Assembly (NCBI GenBank): GCA_026982565.1
Contig: JALSGV010000170.1
Span: 1 to 44,531 of the forward strand
Length of the DNA: 44,531 bases
From: Gammaproteobacteria bacterium
Lineage (GTDB): Bacteria; Pseudomonadota; Gammaproteobacteria; SZUA-140
Reading direction: 5' to 3'
The translations under genes and the position numbers were made by a program. The notes beneath the pieces are model-generated. The model ran no database searches, was not told the DNA's origin, and saw only the letters and a program-made list of their open reading frames with translations. Positions 18,871-29,288 of this stretch are shown in pieces (position 1 is the first letter of the stretch; every line of letters begins with the position of its first letter).

Positions 18871-20121
18871 TTATGGGCGCAGCGGGAGCCCCAGCACCAG
18901 ATCCATTACATTGGTGCCCGTGACGCCCGTGCACAGCAGATCATGGCTCGCCTGGAGGAAGCTGCCGGCATCCGCTCTTTGCAGACAATCACTGGCATCG
19001 AGCCTCTCGCGCTGCCCCCGATCTATTGTCTGGTGGTCAACCAGGGCGCCCGCCGCCTCGCCAGGTCCGTCGCTGCCATCCGTGCCCGCCGCGAGAAAAA
19101 TACAAGCTCCCTGCTGGCGATTTTGCAATAAACGAGCCAACTGCAAGGCCAAATGCTGGCAACGTCCCCCCTGGCCCGGTTCCGCGGGCAGACGCACCGT
19201 GGTCTCGCCACCCCAGATATGCAAGGCCGGCGTCCCTTTGTCCATGTCATGCAACAATTCGCGAGCGACCATGGACACCTCTCCCTGGACGTCCTGTTCA
19301 TGGAGGCAGACATGGTAACCCATGGCCCGCGCCTTCCCCGCCGCAGCCCGGCGGGCCAACTGGTTGTTGGCGATGACGGCCGTCTCGATGGGAGCCGAAC
19401 GAGATTTCTCCACAGAGCAGGCAGGCGCCTTCTCCATCAGCTTGCGCAGCCACAAGGGAAGTTGCTCACTCATGGAGCGGGATGAGACCTCACTCTGCGC
19501 AACCAGCAGCCCCGAGCCGATCACGGCCGGATCATCACCGGGCACATCCGAGATCAGCAAGTTCCAGACCGGGACATCCGGAAGGCAGCGGATGAGGCGG
19601 CCGCCTTTAATACAGGAGAGGGCACGACGTACCGCATTGACCCGGTCGATGGGTAAACCCGAGGCCAGCAACCAGGCGTTGGCGCGCCGCAGATCTGCCA
19701 ATCCCAGCCCTGTAGGCAGGACTTCAACCAGGGACGAGGTTCCACCTGAGAGCAGAAACAACAAGACGCCGTCACCCGGCACCTGCTGCAGAAAAGCCAG
19801 CAAGGCCTGTCCCGCTTCAAGGCTGCTCTGGTCGGGAACGGGATGGCCGGCCTCCAAGAGCCGGAAGTGCGGGCAGTATCGTGTCACGTCCTGCCCGTAA
19901 CCATGACGGGTCACCACCAGTGCGGCGGAGATGGCATCCCCAAGCCGGTCATGGGCGCCGCGCGCCATGGACGCGGCCGCCTTGCCAATGGCCACCACAT
20001 GCACGGGTCCCGGGATCTCATGCCCGCGGAGAAAATCTGCAACGACCCGGCGGCCTTCTACGGCTGAAAGGGCCGCCTCATAGATGCGCAACAGATTTCC
20101 GCGGTGATCCGGCAAACGCAT
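18871..20121 (-). CDS. Glycerate 2-kinase (MOFRL/TtuD family)
   Basis: Phosphorylates D-glycerate to 2-phosphoglycerate, feeding glyoxylate or tartronate-derived carbon into glycolysis. The 416 residues show the two-domain layout of the family. The N-terminal domain has VVAIGKAAASMARGA (about 41-55) and LLFLLSGGTSSLVEVLP (about 119-135), then NAVRRALSCIKGGRL. The C-terminal MOFRL part has IWGGETTVRLP and GGRCQHLALQLAR, and near the end AAGTDGSDGPGEAAGALVD. The final VTGTNVMDLVLGL is also conserved. The gene lies 46 bases after metZ on the same strand and may be the last gene of that run. No glyoxylate carboligase or hydroxypyruvate gene is nearby, so its source of glycerate here is not evident. 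Confidence 0.93.
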   Translation of the reverse strand: MRLPDHRGNLLRIYEAALSAVEGRRVVADFLRGHEIPGPVHVVAIGKAAASMARGAHDRLGDAISAALVVTRHGYGQDVTRYCPHFRLLEAGHPVPDQSSLEAGQALLAFLQQVPGDGVLLFLLSGGTSSLVEVLPTGLGLADLRRANAWLLASGLPIDRVNAVRRALSCIKGGRLIRCLPDVPVWNLLISDVPGDDPAVIGSGLLVAQSEVSSRSMSEQLPLWLRKLMEKAPACSVEKSRSAPIETAVIANNQLARRAAAGKARAMGYHVCLHEQDVQGEVSMVARELLHDMDKGTPALHIWGGETTVRLPAEPGQGGRCQHLALQLARLLQNRQQGACIFLAAGTDGSDGPGEAAGALVDHQTIDRGQRERLDASDCLQRADAGSFLQASHDLLCTGVTGTNVMDLVLGLPLRP

Positions 20122-20167
20122 TCAAGCACCCCTATCCCAGGTGACCGCCAAGCTGGCCCCGCGCGCG

Positions 20168-21355
20168 CTACACGGCCTGAAACCCGTATTCCAGGTCGGC
20201 GATGATATCCTCTACATTCTCCAGTCCGACGGCGATCCGCACCAGGCTGTCACGGATACCCGCGGCCTCCCGCGCTTCCGGCGCGAGTCGCCCGTGGGTG
20301 GTGGTGGCCGGGTGTGTGATCATGGTCTTGGCGTCGCCCAGATTGGCGGTAATGGAAATGAAGCGGGTGCCATCGATAAAATTCCAGGCCTGCTCCCGCC
20401 CCCCCTCCAGTTCAAAGGCCAGCAGCCCACCGAAACCACTTTGCTGGGCCCGCGCCAGCCCATGCTGGGGATGGCTTTCCAGGCCGCTGTAATAAACGTT
20501 TTGCACCCCGGCATGTTCCTCCAGCCATGAGGCGATCCGCAGGGCATTGCGGCTGTGGGCCTGCATGCGCACCTGCAGGGTTTCCAGCCCCTTGAGGAAC
20601 ACCCAGGCGTTGAAGGGACTCATGCAAGGGCCGGCCGTGCGCAGATAGCCATAGACCTTTTCTCCCACCAGTTCCTGGTTGCCCACCACGGCGCCGCCCA
20701 CACAACGCCCCTGGCCGTCCAGGTACTTGGTGGCGGACAGCACCACCACGTCGGCCCCCAGGGACAGGGGCCGCTGCAGGGCCGGCGTACACACCGTATT
20801 GTCCACCACCAGGATGCAGCCGTGGCGGTGGGCCAGTTCCGCCAGGGCGGCGATATCCGCCACCTCCGCCAGGGGGTTGGAAGGCGTCTCCAGGAACAGC
20901 ATGCGGGTCTGCGGGCGAATGGCCGCCTCCCATGCTGGCAGGTCCGTCAACGGGACGAAGTCCGTCTTCACTCCAAAACGCGACAGGTGATTGCTGAACA
21001 GCAGCGCCGTGCTGCCAAAGATACCGTTGGCGGCGACGATGTGATCGCCGCACTCCAGCAAGGCGCTGCAGGTGGCGAGGATGGCGGCCATGCCGGAGGC
21101 AGTGGCCACACAGCGTTCCCCGCCTTCGAGCGCCGCGAGGCGCGCCTCGAAAGTGCGCACCGTGGGATTGGTGAAGCGTGAGTAGACGTTGCCGGGCTCG
21201 GCGCCGGAAAAACGGGCAGCGGCCTGCGCGGCGCTGTCAAAGACAAAGCTGGACGTGGTGAAGATAGGCTCCGATTGCTCTCCTTCCGCCGTGCGCATCT
21301 GCCCCGCGCGGATGCCGCGCGTGCTCAAACCATGGTTTTCAGACTCATCGCTCAT
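20168..21355 (-). CDS. metZ: O-succinylhomoserine sulfhydrylase
   Basis: PLP enzyme of the Cys/Met metabolism family that makes homocysteine directly from O-succinylhomoserine and sulfide. It has 395 residues. The PLP lysine is K210 in VLSATKYLDGQGR. YSRFTNPTVRTFEARLAALE and ATASGMAAI supply the cofactor and partner-subunit contacts, and the C-terminal ITHPATTTHGRL binds the substrate carboxylate. The gene's position directly after purF is the usual one for metZ in pseudomonads and relatives, which favours MetZ over MetB or MetY. AGAGGG lies about 9 bases before the ATG. Direct sulfhydrylation fits an organism with access to sulfide, but that is inference. Confidence 0.94.
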   Translation of the reverse strand: MSDESENHGLSTRGIRAGQMRTAEGEQSEPIFTTSSFVFDSAAQAAARFSGAEPGNVYSRFTNPTVRTFEARLAALEGGERCVATASGMAAILATCSALLECGDHIVAANGIFGSTALLFSNHLSRFGVKTDFVPLTDLPAWEAAIRPQTRMLFLETPSNPLAEVADIAALAELAHRHGCILVVDNTVCTPALQRPLSLGADVVVLSATKYLDGQGRCVGGAVVGNQELVGEKVYGYLRTAGPCMSPFNAWVFLKGLETLQVRMQAHSRNALRIASWLEEHAGVQNVYYSGLESHPQHGLARAQQSGFGGLLAFELEGGREQAWNFIDGTRFISITANLGDAKTMITHPATTTHGRLAPEAREAAGIRDSLVRIAVGLENVEDIIADLEYGFQAV

Positions 21356-21392
21356 TGCCGGGCCCTCTTGACGGAAGAAAAAACACCATTAT

Positions 21393-22892
21393 TCACAAGC
21401 CCATGACATCCCTTCCGGCATTGACATGGTTGTTGAGCTTGTCATCGCTGCGCAGGGCCTCGACACGGGTCAGATATTCTCCCGTGACATCGCCGGTCAC
21501 GTATTTTCCGCTGAAGCAGGAAGTATCGAACTGGCTGACCTTGGTGCGTCCCTTGCTGACGGCATCGATGAGGTCGTCCAGGTCCTGGTAGAAAAGGCGG
21601 TCGGCGCCGATTTTTTCGGCGACTTCCTCGTCACTGCGATTGTGGGCGATGAGTTCACTGGCGGCGGGCATGTCGATACCATAGACGTTGGGATAACGCA
21701 CCGGCGGCGAGGCCGAAGCGAAATAGACCTTGCGCGCGCCGGCCTCCCTGGCCATGTGAATGATCTGCTGTGATGTGGTGCCGCGCACGATGGAATCGTC
21801 CACCAGCAAGACGTTCTTGTCCTTGAATTCTATATCGATGGCGTTGAGCTTCTGGCGCACGGATTTCTTGCGCAGTTGCTGGCCGGGCATGATGAAGGTG
21901 CGCCCGATGTAGCGGTTCTTGATGAAACCCTCGCGGTAATTGACACCCAGCTCGTTGGCCAGGGACAGGGCCGCGGTGCGGCTGGTGTCCGGGATGGGGA
22001 TCACCACGTCGATATCCTGATCGGGAAACTGGCGCCTGATCTTGCGCGCCAGCCATTCCCCCATGCGCAGGCGCGCCTTGTAGACATAGATGTTGTCGAT
22101 GATGGAGTCGGGCCGCGCCAGATAGACATATTCGAAGATGCACGGCGAAAAAACGGGGTTCCTGGCGCACTGGCGGGTGTGCAGTTCGCCGTCCAGGGTG
22201 ATGATGACGGCCTCGCCGGGCGCGATATCGCGCACCAGTTCGAAACCCAGCACGTCCAGGGCCACGCTCTCCGAGGCGATCATGTATTCCGTACCCTGTT
22301 CCGTCTCGCGCCTGCCGAAGACGATGGGCCGGATGCCCCAGGGGTCGCGGAAACCGATGATGCCGTAGCCGGTAATCATGGCGATGGCGGCGTAACCGCC
22401 GCTGCAGCGCTCATGGACGCTGGCCACGGCATCAAAGACATCCTCCCTGTCCACGTGCATCTTGCCGGAACCCTGCAGCTGGTGGGCAAAGACATTGAGC
22501 AGGATCTCGGAATCGGAATCCGTATTGATATGGCGTTTGTCGTCGCGGAACAGCTCTTTCTTCAATTGCTCGGCATTGGTGAGATTGCCATTGTGGGCCA
22601 GGGCAATGCCATAGGGGGAGTTGACGTAGAAAGGCTGTGCCTCGGATGAGGAGGAACAGCCGGCGGTGGGATAACGCACGTGGCCGATGCCGCAATTGCC
22701 ACGCAGGTTGATCATGTGGGAGGTCTTGAAGACGTCGCGCACCAGGCCATTGTCCTTGCGCAAATAGAGCTTCTGATCCTCGCAGGTCATGATTCCGGCG
22801 GCATCCTGTCCGCGATGTTGCAAAACCGTCAACCCGTCATAGATAGACTGGTTTACATTCGATTTGCATACCATACCGATAATGCCGCACAT
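21393..22892 (-). CDS. purF: Amidophosphoribosyltransferase
   Basis: First committed enzyme of purine synthesis: transfers the amide of glutamine to PRPP. I start at the ATG at 22892, giving 499 residues beginning MCGIIGMV, so that the catalytic cysteine becomes the N-terminal residue after Met removal. An upstream in-frame start at 22958 would bury it. AGAGGTT lies 8 bases upstream. The class II glutaminase domain (about 2-235) has HRGQDAAGI and [11 protein letters not shown]. The phosphoribosyltransferase domain contains the PRPP loop [14 protein letters not shown]. There is no Bacillus-type propeptide or iron-sulfur cysteine set. It lies 13 bases after cvpA. Confidence 0.98.
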   Translation of the reverse strand: MCGIIGMVCKSNVNQSIYDGLTVLQHRGQDAAGIMTCEDQKLYLRKDNGLVRDVFKTSHMINLRGNCGIGHVRYPTAGCSSSSEAQPFYVNSPYGIALAHNGNLTNAEQLKKELFRDDKRHINTDSDSEILLNVFAHQLQGSGKMHVDREDVFDAVASVHERCSGGYAAIAMITGYGIIGFRDPWGIRPIVFGRRETEQGTEYMIASESVALDVLGFELVRDIAPGEAVIITLDGELHTRQCARNPVFSPCIFEYVYLARPDSIIDNIYVYKARLRMGEWLARKIRRQFPDQDIDVVIPIPDTSRTAALSLANELGVNYREGFIKNRYIGRTFIMPGQQLRKKSVRQKLNAIDIEFKDKNVLLVDDSIVRGTTSQQIIHMAREAGARKVYFASASPPVRYPNVYGIDMPAASELIAHNRSDEEVAEKIGADRLFYQDLDDLIDAVSKGRTKVSQFDTSCFSGKYVTGDVTGEYLTRVEALRSDDKLNNHVNAGRDVMGL

Positions 22893-22905
22893 GATAATAA
22901 CCTCT

Positions 22906-23403
22906 TTAAAGCCTGGAAGCCTGCCAGCTTCCCGATACGTCCATCTGCATGTATTCAACGGCCCGGTCGGTGAATTCCTGAACCCAGGCGATCACCACGG
23001 AGTCCGTCCACAAGGGATTTTCCGCGAGGGATGTCATACCGCCCAGAAGGACCACGACCGCCACCAGTACCGCGCCGCGCAACAGGCCGAAGAATACGCC
23101 GATCACCCGGTCGAGTCCACTCAATGCGCTGGAGCGTATCAGTTTGACGATCAAGCGGCTGACGATGGCGCAAAGAACCAGCGTTGCCAGAAAAACCGTC
23201 GCATAGGCGAGCACCTTGCGAATCTGCTCATGCTCGACCCAAACCTCAAGATTGGTGGCAACGGACTCGGCAAAATGCGTCGCCGTCAGGAACGAAGCGA
23301 CCCACCCCGCCAGTGACAGCGCTTCCTTGATGAACCCCCTGAAGAGACTCACCAGCGCCGACAGAGCCACTACGCTGATGAGGGCATAGTCAACCCAGAC
23401 CAT
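22906..23403 (-). CDS. cvpA: CvpA family membrane protein
   Basis: Inner-membrane protein of the CvpA family. It was named for colicin V production in E. coli and is thought to have a general envelope role. The 165 residues form four predicted TM segments, at about 5-22, 27-45, 64-85 and 103-123. The conserved [28 protein letters not shown] start and [17 protein letters not shown] signature are both visible. Family length is normal. It is placed between the SPOR-domain gene and purF, the order seen in E. coli and pseudomonads; in those species it is cotranscribed with purF. Confidence 0.95.
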   Translation of the reverse strand: MVWVDYALISVVALSALVSLFRGFIKEALSLAGWVASFLTATHFAESVATNLEVWVEHEQIRKVLAYATVFLATLVLCAIVSRLIVKLIRSSALSGLDRVIGVFFGLLRGAVLVAVVVLLGGMTSLAENPLWTDSVVIAWVQEFTDRAVEYMQMDVSGSWQASRL

Positions 23404-23440
23404 GGCGACAGGTCAGCATTCTATCACGATTCCCCACGGT

Positions 23441-24208
23441 CTATCGCTCATAGGGAATCACGATACCGTTCAAATTCATGTCTTCCTTCAATTCACGCTT
23501 GAGGATATCCGTATTGATCTTGACCAGTTCGGGTCCCACGAAGACCCGGTATGTCCTGGCGCCATTCCTGACCTTCTCATCCACGAAGGCCCGGAAGCCA
23601 TTTCTGCGCAGACGCTCCCGCAGGGCATGGGCGTTCTTGCGGCTGCTGAAATTACCCACCTGTAATACCCATGCACTGGGCGGGGGCAATGAGGCGGTGA
23701 CGGGAGGCGGTTTAGGTGGCGCAGGAGCCACAACCGGCTTGGGCTTGGGTCTGGGTGCGCTGACGGGAGATGGTGGTGGCTTGGCCCCCCTGGCAGTCTG
23801 CACCATAGGTTTTTCCTCATTACGTTTCTCTGCGGCTTGCATGGCCGGCGGCCGGCGGCCGGCTGCGGCCTGCTGGGGCTTCGCACCAGACTCATCAGCA
23901 TCACTAATGGGCGCAGATTCAGAAGGCGCCGGCGTTTCAGGCGGTGCTGCTTCATTGGCCTGGGCCTGGATTGAAGGCACGGAAGGCTGTGGCGCAACAG
24001 GCCCGCTGTCTTCAATCAGCGGCAGGATCTCCACGCGTAAATCGTCCGGCTTGGGTGGTATGTTGGTTTTGTCTATGGTGACATCGTAGCCCTTGCGGAA
24101 ATCGAGTACCATGGGGATGATGATCACCGCCAGCGCCAACAGCACCAGGGCGCCAACGATGCGCTGCGCGGGATAGGTCTTGGCGGGTTCAGTCTCGTGA
24201 CTCGTCAT
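23441..24208 (-). CDS. dedD: SPOR-domain cell-division-type protein (DedD-like)
   Basis: Bitopic inner-membrane protein predicted to bind denuded peptidoglycan at the septum. It has 255 residues: a short cytoplasmic N-terminus, one TM at about 18-35 (VGALVLLALAVIIIPMVL), a proline/alanine-rich periplasmic linker (about 65-175), and a C-terminal SPOR domain (about 178-255) with AWVLQVGNFSSRKNAHALRE and RTYRVFVGPE. The start overlaps the folC stop by four bases (ATGA). The location between folC and cvpA matches E. coli dedD. The linker is low in sequence complexity, so only the ends are useful for homology. Confidence 0.93.
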   Translation of the reverse strand: MTSHETEPAKTYPAQRIVGALVLLALAVIIIPMVLDFRKGYDVTIDKTNIPPKPDDLRVEILPLIEDSGPVAPQPSVPSIQAQANEAAPPETPAPSESAPISDADESGAKPQQAAAGRRPPAMQAAEKRNEEKPMVQTARGAKPPPSPVSAPRPKPKPVVAPAPPKPPPVTASLPPPSAWVLQVGNFSSRKNAHALRERLRRNGFRAFVDEKVRNGARTYRVFVGPELVKINTDILKRELKEDMNLNGIVIPYER

Positions 24209-25554
24209 ATGGGATCGGATTGTACCGTAAATTTCTGGCGCTGACCCGTCAAAAGCTGTTTAACGTTGATAACCGCATAAAAGGATCCGAAGACGACGAT
24301 ACGGTCTGTTTCTTCAGCCTGAGACTGGGCCGCCTCATAGGCGTCTGCAACCGTGTCACTGCTGCTGTGGACCATCCCCGCCCGCGCCTCGCCAAGGGCG
24401 TGCGACAGGGCCTCAACATCGGCGCCGCGCTCCACGGGAGCACTGGACAGATGCCACGTATCCACCACGGCGCGCAACTCATGCAGCACACCAGCCATGT
24501 CCTTGTCGGCCAGCATGGCCACCACGGCATGGGTCTTTCCCGGTATTTTCCATGTTGCCAGATTTTCCGCCAGGGCGGCCGCGCTTTCGCGGTTGTGGGC
24601 CACATCCAGGATGGTCGTCACAGGCGCTTCCTCCACCTGAAAACGCCCCGCCAGCTGCATGGTGCGCAACCCCTGTTCGATATGATGGCGCTCGATGGGC
24701 AGTATTGATGCGAGGGTCTGCAGGACCATGAGGACCCCGGCGGCATTCTGTACCTGAAATGCGCCAGTCAGGCGGGGCAAGGGCAGGTTCTCGTAACTGA
24801 GGGCCTTGCTCCACCAGGACCAGGTTGATTCAGGGCTGAAGCCAGAGTCCTGGGCGGCAGGACAGGCCGGGTTTGCCCACTCGACCTGGAATCCGTAGTC
24901 GCGCCCCATGAGCAACAAGGGGGTGCCCAGCAAGCGGGCATGATCGACAAGGCTTGCGGGCGGCCTGGGATCGCTGCACACGGCAGGAATGCCGGAACGG
25001 AATATTCCCGCCTTCTCACGGGCGATAGCTTCCCGGTCGCTACCCAGCCAGGCCACATGATCGATGCCAATAGCGGTCACCAGTGCCACATCGGGATCCA
25101 TGATGTTGACGGCGTCCAGGCGGCCGCCCATGCCGACCTCCAGCAGGACCACATCGAGTCCGCCATGATAGAAAATATCCAGCGCCGCCAGGGTGCCAAA
25201 TTCAAAATAGGTCAGGGAAACCTGTTCCCGGGCCCGGTCGATGCGCTCGAAAGCGCGGCAGATGGCCTCGTCATCCATGGCCTCACCAGCGATGCGGATG
25301 CGTTCGTTATAGTCCAGGAGGTGGGGCGATGTATAGGCGCCCGTGCGATAGCCCGCGGTGTTCAGCACCGCCTCCAGCAGGGCAACACTGGAACCCTTTC
25401 CGTTGGTGCCGGCCACGGTCACGATCCTGAAGGGCGGCGGCCCCAGGTCCATGCGCAGAAAGACCTGGCGCACCCGTTCGAGCCCCAGGTCGATTCCCCT
25501 GGGATGGAGGCTCTCCTGCCAGTTCAGCCAGTCACGGAGTGTGCGGAATGTCAT
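24205..25554 (-). CDS. folC: Bifunctional dihydrofolate synthase / folylpolyglutamate synthase
   Basis: Adds glutamate to dihydropteroate and extends the polyglutamate tail of folates. The 449 residues fit the Mur-ligase-like family. The P-loop is VAGTNGKGSSVALLE (about 47-61), followed by TSPHLLDYNERIRI. The central region has GMGGRLDAVN and DVALVTAIGIDHVAWLG. The ligase C-terminal domain carries ILDVAHNRESAAALA. It lies between accD and dedD; a 91-base spacer before it holds a small hairpin (25577-25596). Confidence 0.97.
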   Translation of the reverse strand: MTFRTLRDWLNWQESLHPRGIDLGLERVRQVFLRMDLGPPPFRIVTVAGTNGKGSSVALLEAVLNTAGYRTGAYTSPHLLDYNERIRIAGEAMDDEAICRAFERIDRAREQVSLTYFEFGTLAALDIFYHGGLDVVLLEVGMGGRLDAVNIMDPDVALVTAIGIDHVAWLGSDREAIAREKAGIFRSGIPAVCSDPRPPASLVDHARLLGTPLLLMGRDYGFQVEWANPACPAAQDSGFSPESTWSWWSKALSYENLPLPRLTGAFQVQNAAGVLMVLQTLASILPIERHHIEQGLRTMQLAGRFQVEEAPVTTILDVAHNRESAAALAENLATWKIPGKTHAVVAMLADKDMAGVLHELRAVVDTWHLSSAPVERGADVEALSHALGEARAGMVHSSSDTVADAYEAAQSQAEETDRIVVFGSFYAVINVKQLLTGQRQKFTVQSDPI

Positions 25555-25576
25555 GGTTCAGAACCGGGTACCGAGA

Positions 25577-25596
25577 CCTGAATCCGTGGGTTCAGG
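25577..25596. repeat. Small hairpin in the accD-folC spacer
   Basis: CCTGAA and TTCAGG flank 8 bases, with further GGTTC/GAACC matches outside. It is the only structure in the 91-base spacer, the widest gap in the trpF-to-purF run. It might attenuate or protect the message, but has no U-tract. Confidence 0.35.
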
Positions 25597-25645
25597 TAAG
25601 AACCAAGGCCTGCGGAGCGAGCATCAATCTTCCAGTCCCCGGCGC

Positions 25646-26602
<957 letters not shown>

Positions 26603-26608
26603 ATCCGC

Positions 26609-27418
26609 CTATTCATTGTCGATTGCAGTGCGCATGCTCTCCAGCAGGCCGCCCACCTGCTCCATGACGAACCCGTGATCTCCCCCGGCCTCTTCGATGA
26701 TGCGCACCAGCGCGCTGCCCACCACCACGGCGTCGGCCACCCGGGCGATACGCGCCGCCGTGGCCGCGTCCTTGATGCCGAAGCCGACCCCCACGGGCAT
26801 GTCGGTCATGGCGCGGATCCCGGCCAATTTGTCTTCCACGGATTGTATGTCCAGGGATGCGGCGCCGGTGACGCCCTTGAGCGAGACATAATAAACAAAA
26901 CCCCGGGCCATTGCACTGATCATGGCGATGCGCCGCGGCGTGCTGGTGGGCGCCAGCAGAAAAATGGGATCCAGGCCTTCCTCATCAAGGGCGTGCGCAT
27001 AATCTCCGCCCGCCTCCTCGGGGGGGAAATCCACCGTGATGACGCCATCCACCCCGGCCTCGCGGGCGCGCCTCGCAAAGGCCTGGTAACCCATGACCTC
27101 CACGGGATTGAGATAGCCCATCAGCACCACGGGCGTGGCGGCATCGTCGCGGCGGAACGCGGCCACCATGTCCAGCACGTCTCTCAGGCTCACATGATGA
27201 CGCAGGGCGCGCTCACAGGCGCGCTGTATCACCGGGCCTTCGGCCATGGGATCGGAAAAGGGCACGCCCAGTTCGATGATGTCGGCGCCCGCCTTCACCA
27301 TGGCGTGCATGAGGGGCACCGTGAGCGCCGGATCGGAATCGCCAGCGGTGACGAAAGGGATCAGCGCGGTTTTTCCCCGCCCGCGCAGGGCCGCAAAACA
27401 AGAAGCGATTCTGCTCAT
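26609..27418 (-). CDS. trpA: Tryptophan synthase alpha chain
   Basis: Cleaves indole-3-glycerol phosphate to indole, which passes by tunnel to TrpB. The ATG at 27418 ([17 protein letters not shown]) overlaps the trpB stop by four bases and gives 269 residues; the reading frame stays open far upstream, but that is only the shadow of trpB. Catalytic E49 is in [12 protein letters not shown]. The position matching the second acid, D60 of the E. coli enzyme, is glutamate here (MAEG). GVTG and VGFGIKDA form the phosphate site. Translational coupling to trpB suits the alpha2-beta2 complex. Confidence 0.97.
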   Translation of the reverse strand: MSRIASCFAALRGRGKTALIPFVTAGDSDPALTVPLMHAMVKAGADIIELGVPFSDPMAEGPVIQRACERALRHHVSLRDVLDMVAAFRRDDAATPVVLMGYLNPVEVMGYQAFARRAREAGVDGVITVDFPPEEAGGDYAHALDEEGLDPIFLLAPTSTPRRIAMISAMARGFVYYVSLKGVTGAASLDIQSVEDKLAGIRAMTDMPVGVGFGIKDAATAARIARVADAVVVGSALVRIIEEAGGDHGFVMEQVGGLLESMRTAIDNE

Positions 27419-28647
27419 ACGGAGATTCCTTCCCGCGCCGCCACGGTGTGTATGTCCTTGTCGCCGCGGCCCGAGAGGTTGATCAGCACGATCTGCTCCC
27501 TGTCCATGGAGGCGGCGAGTTTCGCCCCGTAAGCCAGCGCATGACTGGACTCCAGGGCCGGCATGATGCCCTCGGTGCGGGTGAGGTCGTGAAAGGCGGC
27601 CAGGGCCTCGTCGTCGGTGACGGCCACGTATTGGGCGCGTCCGCAGTCCTTGAGAAGCGCATGTTCGGGACCGACGCCGGGATAGTCCAGCCCGGCGGAG
27701 ACGGAATGGGTCTCGATGATCTGGCCGTCGTCGTCCTCCATGAGATAGGTGCGGTTGCCGTGCAGCACGCCGGGGCGGCCGGCGCACAGGGGCGCGGCAT
27801 GACGCCCGGTGTCCAGGCCGTCGCCCGCGGCCTCGACGCCGTAGAAGGCCACGTCGTCCTCCAGGAAGGGATGAAACAGGCCGATGGCGTTGGACCCGCC
27901 ACCCACGCAGGCCACCAGGGCGTCGGGCAGGCGGCCAAGCTGGTCCAGGCACTGGGCGCGCGCCTCGCGCCCGATGATGGCCTGGAAGTCGCGCACCATG
28001 GCGGGATAGGGATGGGGACCCGCCACGGTGCCGATGATATAGAAGGTGTCGTCCACGTTGGTCACCCAGTCGCGCATGGCCTCGTTGAGGGCGTCCTTGA
28101 GGGTGCGCGAGCCGGACTCGACGGGCACCACCCGCGCGCCCAGCAGGCGCATGCGGTAGACGTTGATGGCCTGGCGCTGGATGTCCTCCGCTCCCATGTA
28201 GACCACGCATTCCATGTCGAAGCGGGCGGCGACGGTGGCCGTGGCGACGCCGTGCTGGCCGGCCCCGGTCTCGGCGATGACGCGCCGTTTGCCCATGCGC
28301 CGCGCCAGCAGGGCCTGGCCCACGGTATTGTTGATCTTGTGGGCGCCGGTGTGATTGAGATCCTCGCGCTTGAGATAGATCCGGGCCCCGCCCACCTTGC
28401 GTGTCCAGCGCTCGGCATGGTAGAGGGGGGATGGCCGGCCCACGAACTGGCGCAGATCCGCATCGAGTTCACCGATAAAGCCGGGGTCCTTAAGATATTT
28501 CTCATAGGCCTGGCGCAATTCCTCCAGGGGCGCCATGAGGGTCTCGGCGACGAACAGTCCGCCATAGACGCCGAAATGCCCACGCGCGTCCGGCTGGGCG
28601 GTCAAGTCGATATCGATTTTGCTCATAGTCTGTGCCTGTTTGCTCAT
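27415..28647 (-). CDS. trpB: Tryptophan synthase beta chain
   Basis: PLP enzyme joining indole and serine to make tryptophan. It has 410 residues. The Schiff-base lysine lies in [11 protein letters not shown], followed by [32 protein letters not shown] is the cofactor phosphate loop and [14 protein letters not shown] the catalytic glutamate region. The start at 28647 (MSKQAQT) overlaps the trpF stop by one base and has GGAGAG 7 bases upstream; a second ATG at 28626 (MSKIDID) is a less likely start. No trpE, trpD or trpC is in the window, so the first half of the pathway is encoded elsewhere, as in pseudomonads. Confidence 0.98.
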   Translation of the reverse strand: MSKQAQTMSKIDIDLTAQPDARGHFGVYGGLFVAETLMAPLEELRQAYEKYLKDPGFIGELDADLRQFVGRPSPLYHAERWTRKVGGARIYLKREDLNHTGAHKINNTVGQALLARRMGKRRVIAETGAGQHGVATATVAARFDMECVVYMGAEDIQRQAINVYRMRLLGARVVPVESGSRTLKDALNEAMRDWVTNVDDTFYIIGTVAGPHPYPAMVRDFQAIIGREARAQCLDQLGRLPDALVACVGGGSNAIGLFHPFLEDDVAFYGVEAAGDGLDTGRHAAPLCAGRPGVLHGNRTYLMEDDDGQIIETHSVSAGLDYPGVGPEHALLKDCGRAQYVAVTDDEALAAFHDLTRTEGIMPALESSHALAYGAKLAASMDREQIVLINLSGRGDKDIHTVAAREGISV

Positions 28648-29288
28648 TACATCTCTCCAGTGTGCGCCACGCTTCTCGCCGCCCGGATGAAGGCCGCCAT
28701 TTTACCCGCATCCTTGACGCCCGGCGAGCTCTCCACGCCTCCGCTCACATCCACCGCCCAGGGCCGCACCGTTTTGACGGCGCCGGCCACATTGGCGGGC
28801 GTCAGTCCGCCGGCCAGCACGAGGGGCAGCGGCAGGTCAGCGGGAATATGCGCCCAATCGAAGGTCTCGCCCGTCCCGCCCGGCACGCCCTTGCGGTAGG
28901 CATCCAGCAACAAGCCCGCCGCCCCGGGGTAGCGAGCCGCATAGTCTATAACATCGAGCCTCTCGCGCATACGCAGCACCTTCAAAAAAGGCTTGGCGAA
29001 ACGGGCACAGAACTCAGGGGCTTCATTGCCGTGAAACTGCAGGCAGTCGAGGGAGACACGGTCCAGCACATGGCGGATCTCGTCTTCCGCGGCATCCACG
29101 AACAACCCCACCTTGCTGACGAAAGGCGGCAAGGCCCGGCAAATGGCCGCGGCCTGCGCCACCTCCACGCAGCGCGGACTGGGCCCATAGAACACCAGGC
29201 CGATGGCGTCGGCGCCCAGCAAGGCGGCCCGGCGCCCGTCCTCGGGGCGGGTGATGCCGCATATCTTGATGCGCACCACCACCGTCAC
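28647..29288 (-). CDS. trpF: N-(5'-phosphoribosyl)anthranilate isomerase
   Basis: Isomerises phosphoribosylanthranilate to the ribulose form in tryptophan synthesis. It has 213 residues as a TIM barrel. The catalytic cysteine is in [11 protein letters not shown] and the catalytic aspartate in [20 protein letters not shown]. The phosphate-binding end, [10 protein letters not shown] and [15 protein letters not shown], is intact. The GTG at 29288 overlaps the stop of the upstream methyltransferase by four bases; a second GTG at 29282-29276 could also serve. As a stand-alone TrpF not fused to TrpC it follows the Pseudomonas-type arrangement. Confidence 0.97.
   Translation of the reverse strand: MTVVVRIKICGITRPEDGRRAALLGADAIGLVFYGPSPRCVEVAQAAAICRALPPFVSKVGLFVDAAEDEIRHVLDRVSLDCLQFHGNEAPEFCARFAKPFLKVLRMRERLDVIDYAARYPGAAGLLLDAYRKGVPGGTGETFDWAHIPADLPLPLVLAGGLTPANVAGAVKTVRPWAVDVSGGVESSPGVKDAGKMAAFIRAARSVAHTGEM

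Noticed and set aside
27419..28210. Upstream in-frame extension of trpA
   Set aside because: It runs over trpB in another frame and is arginine/glycine/proline-rich. The homologous start is at 27418 with a four-base overlap.
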